Source of the DNA: NORP240 sp038134485
Lineage (GTDB): Bacteria; Pseudomonadota; Gammaproteobacteria; Pseudomonadales; Pseudohongiellaceae
Assembly: GCA_038134485.1 (NCBI GenBank)
Contig: JAYPVG010000023.1
Span: forward strand, 1 to 49,828
Reading direction: 5' to 3'
DNA: 49,828 bases
The position numbers and the translations under genes were made by a program. The stretch's first letter is position 1. Each line of letters begins with the position of its first letter. Under the pieces are notes generated by a model. It searched no databases, was not told where the DNA came from, and saw only the letters and a list, made by a program, of their open reading frames with translations. Positions 42,984 to 49,828 of the stretch are shown here, one piece after another.

Positions 42984-44273
42984 ATGGATAAGAAGTCCCC
43001 CCAAAAGATAGCAGTCGTCGGCAGCGGGATATCGGGTCTCACCGCTGCGTTCCTGCTTAGCCAAAAGCACAACGTTACCGTATTTGAATCCAATGATTAC
43101 ATCGGAGGTCACACGCACACTGTGCGCGTGTGTGTGGATCAGGGTCGTGGTGGGCAGACATACGAGGTCGATACCGGCTTTATAGTCTGTAATGATCGCA
43201 ATTATCCAAATTTTTTAAAACTTCTGGAGCACCTTGAGGTAGCGTTGAAGCCCACTGAGATGAGCTTCAGCGTCAACAATCCGCAGCAAAATCTCGAATA
43301 CAATGGACACAACCTGGATACGCTATTCGCGCAGCGCAGCAATATCCTGAGCCCTCGATTCATCAGATTTGTCCGGGACATCCTGCGATTCAACAAAGCC
43401 GCAAAGGCCAGGTTTGCAGCATCGGATTCCCAAGAAATCACACTGAATTCTTTCTTGACTGAACTCAAGTTGAGCCCGATGCTTCGCGATAACTATCTGC
43501 TACCTATGGTTGCAGCAATCTGGTCCTGCAGCGTTCGACAGGCTGGCGAGTTCCCTCTGGATTTTTTTCTGCGCTTCTTCCTGAACCATGGGCTGCTGGA
43601 TGTAAAGAATCGACCACAGTGGTACGTGCTGGAGGGAGGTTCGCACAGCTATATCGAGCCTCTTACGGCCCCCTACTCCGATTCTCTGAATCTTAAAACC
43701 CGAGTGACCGGGGTCGAACGTGTCCAAAACGGTATACAGGTATTTCTGGAGGATGGCCCCCGGCAATTCGACCACGTAGTCATGGCGTGCCATAGCGATG
43801 AGGCACTTGCCCTTCTGCGGAACCCGAGTAAGCCCGAGCAGTCGATACTCTCCAACCTGCAATATCAGGAAAATGCTGTGACCCTGCACTGGGACGACAG
43901 CTTGATGCCCATTCGCAAGAAAGCCTGGGCAAGCTGGAACTTTCTCACCGCACCTTCCGATTCTAATAGCCTTCCAATTGTTACCTACTGCATGAATGTA
44001 TTGCAGGGCATCGGGAGTATCCACGATCCCCGACCATTACTTGTGAGTCTCAATGCTGACCATCTGATTAGCCCGGATAAAGTCATTGATAGATTCCGTT
44101 ATGCACACCCAATTTATTCTTTATCCAGCTCAGCTGCGCAGCGTCGCAGGGCAGAAATTTGCGGTATAGATCGTATTCACTACTGCGGTGCCTACTGGTA
44201 TAACGGATTTCACGAGGATGGCGTAAGAAGTGCGCTTGATGTGTGTAATCGCTTCGGGATAAAACTGCAATGA
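42984..44273 (+). CDS. FAD-dependent amine-oxidase-like oxidoreductase
   Basis: This 429-residue flavoprotein begins with a dinucleotide-binding motif, AVVGSGISGLTAAFLLS, followed by VTVFESNDYIGGHTHTV. It belongs to the COG2907-like group of predicted NAD/FAD-binding proteins that accompany CFA-type enzymes. The end GAYWYNGFHEDGVRSALDVC is typical. It may act on fatty acyl chains of phospholipids, for example as a desaturase; that role is inferred from neighbours and from furan fatty acid pathways I recall (UfaD). It overlaps the DUF1365 gene by four bases. Confidence 0.88.
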   Translation: MDKKSPQKIAVVGSGISGLTAAFLLSQKHNVTVFESNDYIGGHTHTVRVCVDQGRGGQTYEVDTGFIVCNDRNYPNFLKLLEHLEVALKPTEMSFSVNNPQQNLEYNGHNLDTLFAQRSNILSPRFIRFVRDILRFNKAAKARFAASDSQEITLNSFLTELKLSPMLRDNYLLPMVAAIWSCSVRQAGEFPLDFFLRFFLNHGLLDVKNRPQWYVLEGGSHSYIEPLTAPYSDSLNLKTRVTGVERVQNGIQVFLEDGPRQFDHVVMACHSDEALALLRNPSKPEQSILSNLQYQENAVTLHWDDSLMPIRKKAWASWNFLTAPSDSNSLPIVTYCMNVLQGIGSIHDPRPLLVSLNADHLISPDKVIDRFRYAHPIYSLSSSAAQRRRAEICGIDRIHYCGAYWYNGFHEDGVRSALDVCNRFGIKLQ

Positions 44274-45067
44274 TTGCCAATTCAGAAAATCAGCCAACGG
44301 CCAGCGCGCTCTACCAGGGCTTCGTCCGTCATAGGCGATTTGCGCCCAAAAAGCATGAATTTCGTTATCCGTTGTTCATGGCATTCATCAAATTAAGTGA
44401 ATTGACGGCTCTCTCTGAAAAACTCTTTTTATTTGGCACCCGCGCCTGGCACTGGGCCCGCTTCCGCCGTGCGGATTATCTGGGTGATCCTGCTATTCCA
44501 CTGGCCGAATCTGTTAAACAGCAGATTGCATTGCTAAGCGGAATAAAGACTTCCGATTTGGACGGCGAAATATATTTTTACGGACATCTGCGATATCTGG
44601 GGTTCTACTTCAGTCCTTTAAACCTTTACTTCGCTGAACAACAGGGCAAGCTTCGCTACATGCTGGCCGAGGTTAGCAATACACCCTGGAACGAACGGCA
44701 TTACTACGTCGTCGACCTGGCTAAAATTGAGCCACACGCAAAGCGATTTCATGTTTCTCCTTTTAATCCGATGAGTCAAATCTACGCCTGGACCGTGCGG
44801 CCACCGGGAACAACGGCATCTAAATCGATGATCCATCTTCAAGTGACACCTGAAACCGAAGCCAATCCAATATTTGACGCCACCATGGTGTTGAAGAGGC
44901 GCCCCTTGAACCAAACAAATTTACTTCGCGTACTCATATCAACTCCGATGCAAACGCTTCGCATGGTCATCGGGATTTACTGGCAGGCCCTTAAAATATT
45001 TATGAAAGGCAACCCTCTGTACCGCCACCCGTCCAGACAAAATGAAGAGCTCAAGGTCCCCAGGTAG
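44270..45067 (+). CDS. DUF1365 family protein
   Basis: This 265-residue protein is a DUF1365 member (ALYQGFVRHRRFAPKKHEFRYP, in part; GHLRYLGFYFSPLNLYF; EVSNTPWNERHYYV). The biochemical role of the family is not established to my knowledge. It almost always lies between the FAD oxidoreductase and a CFA-type enzyme, so it probably acts in the same lipid pathway. There is no signal peptide and at most a weak hydrophobic segment near the C-terminus. It starts inside the preceding stop (ATGA). Confidence 0.9.
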   Translation: MIANSENQPTASALYQGFVRHRRFAPKKHEFRYPLFMAFIKLSELTALSEKLFLFGTRAWHWARFRRADYLGDPAIPLAESVKQQIALLSGIKTSDLDGEIYFYGHLRYLGFYFSPLNLYFAEQQGKLRYMLAEVSNTPWNERHYYVVDLAKIEPHAKRFHVSPFNPMSQIYAWTVRPPGTTASKSMIHLQVTPETEANPIFDATMVLKRRPLNQTNLLRVLISTPMQTLRMVIGIYWQALKIFMKGNPLYRHPSRQNEELKVPR

Positions 45068-45125
45068 AGCAACGCACAGAACAAACAATTAATAACAACC
45101 CAAGAGCAACAAAGAGATTAAAACA

Positions 45126-46388
45126 ATGAATCAGAAGTCCCTGACTATTCATCCAGAGCACAAGCAAAAAAACGAGGCACTGCACGCCGAGCCTGCGTCA
45201 CTGTGGATCAGAGACGGCTTGTTGAAGATACTGAGCAGGGCAACCTCGGGATATCTGGTTATTCGAGAACAGGGTGAGGTTATAGGCAGGTTCGGCGACA
45301 GCAGCGATACTCTGAGAGCGGAAATCGATGTCGTCGATACCCGTACCTATCGACGCGCGTTACTCGGAGGTAATGCTGCCGCCGGCGAAGCCTATGTGGA
45401 TGGTTGGTGGACTTCTCCAGACATCAGCAAGGTAACTCGTTTTTTTTCCCGCAACCTTCATATGATGGATGCCTGGGGTGATCGCTTTGGCTGGGTTCTC
45501 AAGCCCTGGTCCTGGCTGCGGGCGGTAAAGCGCGCCAATTCGAAATCCCAGGCGAAGCGCAATATCCTCGCCCATTATGATCTGGGAAACAGCCTCTACC
45601 AAACTTTTCTGGATCCGAACATGCAGTACTCCTCCGCTATTTACCGGTCCGAAGAGGATTCTCTGGAACAGGCTCAGATCAACAAAATGCAGCGCATTTG
45701 CGAGAAACTGCAACTTTCGGAACAAGACCACCTGGTTGAGATTGGCAGTGGGTGGGGAGGACTGGCCATTTATGCCGCACAAAACTTTGGATGCCGGGTC
45801 ACCACTACCACGATTTCTGACGAGCAATACCAGCATTGCCAGGCGCGCATCAGAGCAGCAGGTCTCGAAAACAAAATAGCCTTACTGGCCGATGATTACC
45901 GCGAACTCGAGGGCCAATTCGACAAGCTGGTCTCGGTGGAAATGATTGAGGCGGTTGGCAGGCAATACCTGCCTGGCTATTTTGCCAAGATCGATGAATT
46001 ACTTAAACCCGGGGGTTTAGCGATGATCCAGGCTATCACCATTGCCGATCAGCGCTTCGATATCTATAGCCGTACTGAGGATTTTATCCAAAAGCACATC
46101 TTTCCGGGCGGGTTCCTTCCCTCACTGCACTTGATGAGTGAGTTATTAGCAAACAAAACTGAACTTATAATTCGGGACGTACATGATATGGGCCTGGATT
46201 ACGCGAAGACTCTGAGAGATTGGCGTGAAAACTTCATGGCCAGTATCGCAGATTTGGAGAAAATGGGTTACGGAAACCAATTTCAGCGCCTCTGGGAATA
46301 CTACCTTGGTTATTGCGAAGGTGGTTTCCTCGAAAGACGCATTAGTGCAGTGCAACTGCTAACAAGCAAAATGCCTCATTACACGTAG
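45126..46388 (+). CDS. CFA-family SAM-dependent fatty acyl methyltransferase
   Basis: This 420-residue enzyme resembles cyclopropane fatty acid synthase. The SAM motif is VEIGSGWGGLAIYAA at about 204-218. NILAHYDLGNSLYQTFLDPNMQYS is the lipid-side signature, quoted in part. Compared with E. coli CFA synthase as I remember it, the bicarbonate-site cysteine (MQYSC) is Ser here (MQYSS, about residue 169) and the His of LLHTIG is Gln (MIQAIT). The Glu of VEMxExVG is kept. The product may therefore be a methylated or furan fatty acid rather than a cyclopropane, as inference. Confidence 0.88.
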   Translation: MNQKSLTIHPEHKQKNEALHAEPASLWIRDGLLKILSRATSGYLVIREQGEVIGRFGDSSDTLRAEIDVVDTRTYRRALLGGNAAAGEAYVDGWWTSPDISKVTRFFSRNLHMMDAWGDRFGWVLKPWSWLRAVKRANSKSQAKRNILAHYDLGNSLYQTFLDPNMQYSSAIYRSEEDSLEQAQINKMQRICEKLQLSEQDHLVEIGSGWGGLAIYAAQNFGCRVTTTTISDEQYQHCQARIRAAGLENKIALLADDYRELEGQFDKLVSVEMIEAVGRQYLPGYFAKIDELLKPGGLAMIQAITIADQRFDIYSRTEDFIQKHIFPGGFLPSLHLMSELLANKTELIIRDVHDMGLDYAKTLRDWRENFMASIADLEKMGYGNQFQRLWEYYLGYCEGGFLERRISAVQLLTSKMPHYT

Positions 46389-46399
46389 CCAGACCATTA

Positions 46400-46927
46400 A
46401 TGAACGTAACGAAAATAGTCACCTCTTCGCCGGTAAATCTGGCCCTGAACAACGTATTCTGGGCAGGTTGTGTCGTGGGTCGTTACGATCTGCTCTGGAT
46501 AGTCGCGCCGGCGATTCTGTGCTACGCGGCACTGCTGATTTATGCAGGTACGGTACGTTTCAATCAGTTGATACTGCCTATACTGCTTGGCATTGCGATT
46601 GATTCCGTATTCACCGCGTTAGGAGTGTTCCAGTTTGCAAATCACGGAGCCATGCTACCCCTCTGGATGTGCGCCCTGTGGATCGCATTCGCTACCACAT
46701 TGCCGCTTTCATTGAGGCTGCTTGGAAGAAACGCCTACCTTGCTGCATTGACCGGAGCCCTCGGCTTTCCCTTTAGCTACTATCTCGGCTATAAGCTTGG
46801 AGCGGTCTCCTTCGGCATCGCCCTCCCCTGGGTTATTGCGCTCGTGGCGCTGACCTGGGCATTTTTCTTGCCGATCATGTTCTGGTGGAGCGACAACAAG
46901 CAGGTGCGCTTAAGTGAAGCGTATTAA
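46400..46927 (+). CDS. DUF2878 family membrane protein
   Basis: This 175-residue protein has five or six hydrophobic segments from about residue 14 to 160, with LALNNVFWAGCVVGRYDLLW near the start. It matches DUF2878, an inner membrane family found in ChrR-linked operons. Function unknown. It starts 11 bases after the methyltransferase stop and overlaps the next gene by 14 bases, so it belongs to the operon. Confidence 0.85.
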   Translation: MNVTKIVTSSPVNLALNNVFWAGCVVGRYDLLWIVAPAILCYAALLIYAGTVRFNQLILPILLGIAIDSVFTALGVFQFANHGAMLPLWMCALWIAFATTLPLSLRLLGRNAYLAALTGALGFPFSYYLGYKLGAVSFGIALPWVIALVALTWAFFLPIMFWWSDNKQVRLSEAY

Positions 46928-47438
46928 GTCTCCAAGATTAGCCTGCCTTCTCGCTGCGGTATTGCTAATCGCGTTGAGTGGAAGACTATACGGCTCCCCT
47001 ACAGAAATCCTACAGCCAATAGGATCAACCACACTAAAGGTTTTTTTCTGGACTATCTACGAAAGCACGCTGTATAGCGATGATGGAAGATACCGGGGAA
47101 TCGAACCAGGCCTGGCCCTAAAAATTGATTACCGGCGAAGCGTCAGGCGTGACCAGCTAATCGAAACCACTCGAGAACAGTGGCGGGAACTCAACCTGTA
47201 TGATAGTGGAGAAAGCGAAGCCTGGCTGAACATCCTCGCTGAGCTTTGGCCTGACATCAAACGCGGAGACTCTATCACCCTTTATGTCGAATCGGATTTG
47301 TCAGCGTCCTTTTTTTATAACGATAAAGCGATGGGCCAGATAACAGACCCACGCTTCACCCAGAGCTTCCTTGCCATCTGGCTATCAGAAAACTCTAAGT
47401 TCCCCAGGCTCCGTAGTGAACTTATTGGATTAAACTGA
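46914..47438 (+). CDS. Chalcone-isomerase-like exported protein
   Basis: This 174-residue protein begins at a GTG and has a signal peptide (about 1-27, LACLLAAVLLIALSGRLYGS). The rest looks like a chalcone-isomerase-like fold (STTLKVFFWTIYESTLYS; REQWRELNLYDSGESEAWLN). Bacterial members are periplasmic and of uncertain function; some bind fatty acids. It is last in the operon. A role in handling the modified lipid in the periplasm is a guess. Confidence 0.82.
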   Translation: MKRIKSPRLACLLAAVLLIALSGRLYGSPTEILQPIGSTTLKVFFWTIYESTLYSDDGRYRGIEPGLALKIDYRRSVRRDQLIETTREQWRELNLYDSGESEAWLNILAELWPDIKRGDSITLYVESDLSASFFYNDKAMGQITDPRFTQSFLAIWLSENSKFPRLRSELIGLN

Positions 47439-47448
47439 CACCGCCCGA

Positions 47449-47811
47449 TCACAGTAACTCGACCCCAAAGGGCCGCAGCACCAGGATAGTGATCCCAAAA
47501 CACAGCATTGTGATAACCGAAGAAGCTCCCAGAGCCCACCAAAATCCAAAACGCGTGATAAGCCATGGAAAGAGAAGGAACATCGGCAAGGTAGGCAGAA
47601 CATACCAGAACGTATACCACGCGTGATTGGCAATTTTCGACTGGCTCTGGTTCTCGAGATACAACCACAGCAAGGTTAAAACGGTAACCATCGGCAGCGC
47701 CGCAATAAACGCACCCAACCTGTCACTCCGTTTAGCGAACTCTGATACCAGAACAACTATACCTGAGGTGATGAGATACTTGGTTATTATCCATTGAGCA
47801 GAGGTCAGCAT
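47449..47811 (-). CDS. DUF3147 family membrane protein
   Basis: This 120-residue protein has four hydrophobic helices and the DUF3147-like segment SDRLGAFIAALPMVTVLTLLWLY, read in part. The function is unknown. It is convergent with the stress operon, ending ten bases from it, and has no visible ECF promoter, so it is probably not part of the sigma regulon. Confidence 0.75.
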   Translation of the reverse strand: MLTSAQWIITKYLITSGIVVLVSEFAKRSDRLGAFIAALPMVTVLTLLWLYLENQSQSKIANHAWYTFWYVLPTLPMFLLFPWLITRFGFWWALGASSVITMLCFGITILVLRPFGVELL

Positions 47812-48005
47812 ATAATTTCCCTGTCTATTTTAGGCTGGTGATTGATACGGCGCAGACTAGCAGATATCCCGCATCTAACTCCAGAACCACGTCCAGATTG
47901 AATTTCAGAATTTTCACCCATCTGAGGTAATATCCTCCTTTGAAACTGCGCGGTATAACCGGCTGAATAAATACTCTAGAACACCACTCCACGGGAGAGT
48001 GACAA

Positions 48006-48935
48006 ATGACGTTAACGAGGAAAATCCACAAGTATATATTGCTAGCCCTGACGCTTATCTTGGTGGCCTCAAGCGCTGAGGCCGCTGAATTAAGACTGTT
48101 AAGGTTTGGTCCTGCCGGTGAGGAACGCCCCGGACTTTTGGATGCCGAGGGCCAAATTAGAGATCTGAGCGGCCATATCGACGACATCACGCCGGAGCTT
48201 CTCTCTGACGAGGGCCTCGACAGCATCGCCGCGATCGAACTCGATGACCTCCCCGTGGTAACGGGGAACCCACGACTGGGTGTGCCGCTAACTGGCATCA
48301 ATAAAATAATGGCTGTAGGCTTCAATTACGTGAACCACGCCGAAGAAATGGCAGTAGAACTGCCCACTGAGCCACTGATTTTTTCCAAGGCAATATCCTC
48401 TCTCAGCGGCCCGTTCGATGACGTTATTCAACCCAGAAGCGGCTTTAAGCTTGATTATGAAAGTGAACTTGTAATTGTTATCGGACGTCGGACTCAGTAC
48501 GTTGACGAAGCCGATGTCTTTGACTACATAGCCGGATATACTGTAGGTCATGATGTTTCTGAACGTTCTTTCCAGAGAGAACGAGGCGGTCAGTTTGTTA
48601 AGGGGAAGAGTGCCGATACTTTTGGCCCGGTCGGGCCCTATCTTGTTACCCGCGACCTGGTTAAAGACGTGCAGAATCTTGCTGTCTGGTCAGAAATAAA
48701 CGGCGAGATGAGGCAGCAGGGTAACACTACAGATATGGTATTCGGCGTGGCCCAGATCGTCAGTCATCTTAGCCAGTTTATGACCCTTCACCCCGGTGAC
48801 CTGATATTTACCGGAACTCCTGCAGGAGTTGGGGATGGCATGGCGCCGCCGCAATATCTAAAGCCCGGAGACATAGTTCGAATTGGCGTCGGCGATCTGG
48901 GCGAGCAACGTCAAACTATCGTCGCGCCAGAATAG
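48006..48935 (+). CDS. Fumarylacetoacetate hydrolase family protein with signal peptide
   Basis: The 309-residue protein has an N-terminal signal peptide (about 1-27, ending ASSAEA-AE). A FAH-type catalytic domain follows: KIMAVGFNYVNHAEEM, metal ligands in KLDYESELVIVIGR and GHDVSERSFQRERGG, and PGDLIFTGTPAGVGDG. Such enzymes cleave or hydrate beta-diketo acids, usually in the cytosol. A predicted periplasmic FAH enzyme is unusual. All expected metal-binding residues (Glu, Glu, Asp) seem present, so it is probably active. GGGAGAG lies seven bases upstream of the ATG. Confidence 0.88.
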   Translation: MTLTRKIHKYILLALTLILVASSAEAAELRLLRFGPAGEERPGLLDAEGQIRDLSGHIDDITPELLSDEGLDSIAAIELDDLPVVTGNPRLGVPLTGINKIMAVGFNYVNHAEEMAVELPTEPLIFSKAISSLSGPFDDVIQPRSGFKLDYESELVIVIGRRTQYVDEADVFDYIAGYTVGHDVSERSFQRERGGQFVKGKSADTFGPVGPYLVTRDLVKDVQNLAVWSEINGEMRQQGNTTDMVFGVAQIVSHLSQFMTLHPGDLIFTGTPAGVGDGMAPPQYLKPGDIVRIGVGDLGEQRQTIVAPE

Positions 48936-49073
48936 TCATTCACGCCCTTGACTGCGACTGCCCCGGCGGCTTAAGTGCTGAAACTGGTAACTGTCGGGGA
49001 ATACAACATTCTCTGTTGGTCGCTCCGCTGTCCAACGAAATTTTTTGTTTCTTAAAAGATCATAGACCGAATA

Positions 49074-49361
49074 ATGTCAAACCATACAATGAGATTGAAT
49101 CTCTTCCGCCTCTTTCTAGGCGTCTCCCTTGTGCTGTCTATTCCGCTATTCGCAATGCAGCTTACCGAGCAGGTTAACTGGACCGTAATGGATTTCATTG
49201 TGATGGGCGCGCTTCTGAGCTTTACCGGCAGTGCGCTGTGGCTAATTCAGAGCAAAGCCAGAGCAATGACCAGATGGTCACTTTCTTTATTTACCTTATT
49301 TATATTTCTCTATATTTGGGCTGAGCTTGCCGTTGGAGTGTTTACCAATCTGGGCAGTTAA
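49074..49361 (+). CDS. Conserved small membrane protein
   Basis: This 95-residue protein has three hydrophobic segments (about 8-28, 38-58 and 68-88), with VNWTVMDFIVMGALLSFTGSALW in the middle, quoted in part. I recall similar small proteins with a WTxxDFxVxGxLL motif in marine bacteria, without a known function. The ribosome-binding site is weak. It stands alone. Confidence 0.65.
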   Translation: MSNHTMRLNLFRLFLGVSLVLSIPLFAMQLTEQVNWTVMDFIVMGALLSFTGSALWLIQSKARAMTRWSLSLFTLFIFLYIWAELAVGVFTNLGS

Positions 49362-49474
49362 TCAACTCTACCTGTGCAACCACGCTGATCACTATCAATT
49401 CTATTGTTGTTTGATCTACGCGCGAGTAATTCAATCATCTCCGTTCGTGCCAGGTAGGTGGATTTCGATGAGAT

Positions 49475-49537
49475 TGGTGCCCGGGACCGGAATCGAACCG
49501 GTACGGAGTTTCCTCCGAGGGATTTTAAGTCCCTTGA
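49475..49537 (-). other. 3' half of a tRNA-Leu(UAA) gene: probable attachment-site scar
   Basis: The reverse strand reads the anticodon arm AAGGGACTTAAAATCCCT (anticodon TAA), the variable arm, the T arm GGTTCGATTCC, the acceptor strand CCCGGGC, A and CCA. The 5' half is missing: upstream there is no GCCCGGG acceptor strand and no D arm. A 3' tRNA remnant starting at the anticodon arm is what tyrosine-recombinase elements leave at one end. The chromosome should continue to the left and the element to the right. Confidence 0.8.
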
Positions 49538-49828
49538 TAATCTTGATGAATCTGCCTAACTCTCTGATATACCAATATATATGCGCCTTTCAAGACTATT
49601 AAACTCTACTCGATCAACAAATACCAGGTAGTCCATAGGTAGTCCAATGAATAAAGCACCCCCTTAAGCCAATCGTCGATGGGGGGTACGGGGGGAGACT
49701 TCGCGACATGTCTATATAGCGCCCGCCCGGATTCGTAGCGAGGGAAATTCGGATCGAGTAGCGCTCTGTTTTGATCCTGTTGTCGGCACTAATAACCATT
49801 GAAAATCAGGCGTATCTCAAGCGTTGAC
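49538..49828. other. Right terminal region, possible end of an integrated element
   Basis: About 290 bases beyond the tRNA remnant hold no recognisable gene. A pair of ten-base direct repeats lies at 49626-49646, and a G/C-rich stretch with runs of C and G at 49661-49697. A 61-codon reverse frame (49614-49799) has no family resemblance. Confidence 0.4.
49626..49646. repeat. Tandem direct repeat AGGTAGTCCA, period 11
   Basis: Two perfect copies of AGGTAGTCCA (49626-49635 and 49637-49646) are separated by one base, so they are one helical turn apart. Their place about 90 bases inside the tRNA scar fits arm-type integrase or excisionase sites, as inference. Confidence 0.55.

Noticed and set aside
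49475..49570. A complete tRNA-Leu gene
   Set aside because: No 5' acceptor strand pairing with CCCGGGC and no D arm could be found upstream of the anticodon arm.
49327..49602. A 91-codon frame containing VPGTGIEPV
   Set aside because: This phrase is the common false translation across a tRNA-Leu gene; the DNA is the tRNA remnant.

Overview
The window is chromosomal DNA of a Gammaproteobacterium, probably marine and heterotrophic, outside the enterics. The backbone from about 3.6 to 20.3 kb follows the order I recall for Pseudomonas (tRNA-Ser, yccA, tusDCBE, cysG, serS, crcB, rarA, lolA, ftsK, trxB, aat, bpt, infA, clpA, clpS, cspD). Two further blocks also have Pseudomonas-like neighbours: nudJ-mnmA-hflD-purB and pabB-thrH-cysH-cysB. 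I cannot name the genus. Coding density is high, and I see no CRISPR array, rRNA or insertion sequence.

Layout: 1-3.5 kb is the 5' part of a very large DUF4347/VCBS-repeat surface protein that runs off the left edge. 3.6-6.2 kb holds tRNA-Ser(UGA), a near-consensus CRP site, yccA and the tusDCBE sulfur relay. 6.3-14 kb is a leftward block, ftsK and lolA-rarA-crcB-serS-cysG, with a run of Ns inside rarA that breaks its frame. 14.3-20.3 kb holds trxB and a compact N-degron locus (aat, bpt, infA, clpA, clpS) with cspD. 20.5-28.7 kb has rluE, moaCDE, nudJ-mnmA-hflD-purB, roxA and pabB. 28.7-34 kb is thrH, a parS-like site, cysH, cysB, a TSUP exporter, a nucleotidase and msrA. 34-38.9 kb is argD, an exported epoxide hydrolase, an AbgT transporter and a small membrane protein.

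The most interesting part is 39.1-47.8 kb. A soluble fusion of a MerR-type DNA-binding domain, a PAS/MmyB-like sensor region and a class III adenylate cyclase lies behind a promoter carrying spaced direct repeats. A strong terminator separates it from a ChrR-type anti-sigma factor and its ECF sigma factor. Divergent from the sigma gene is a six-gene operon: SnoaL-like protein, FAD oxidoreductase, DUF1365, CFA-family methyltransferase, DUF2878 and chalcone-isomerase-like protein. Both divergent transcription units have the same promoter pattern, TGA(T/A)CC-N16-CGTA, which points to a sigma regulon for lipid modification under oxidative or light stress. In related clusters I recall, a MerR regulator with a B12 light sensor (LitR) often occupies the neighbouring position. 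Here a MerR-cyclase is present instead.

The right end (48-49.8 kb) has a FAH-family protein with a signal peptide, a small membrane protein, and the 3' half of a tRNA-Leu(UAA) gene without its 5' half. That is the usual scar at one end of an element integrated in a tRNA gene, so an integrated element may begin at about 49.54 kb and continue beyond the window.

Pathway links: tusDCBE and mnmA both serve 2-thiouridine formation in tRNA. cysG, cysH, cysB and the TSUP protein concern sulfate assimilation. aat, bpt, clpS and clpA form a complete N-degron route. moaCDE is part of molybdopterin synthesis.
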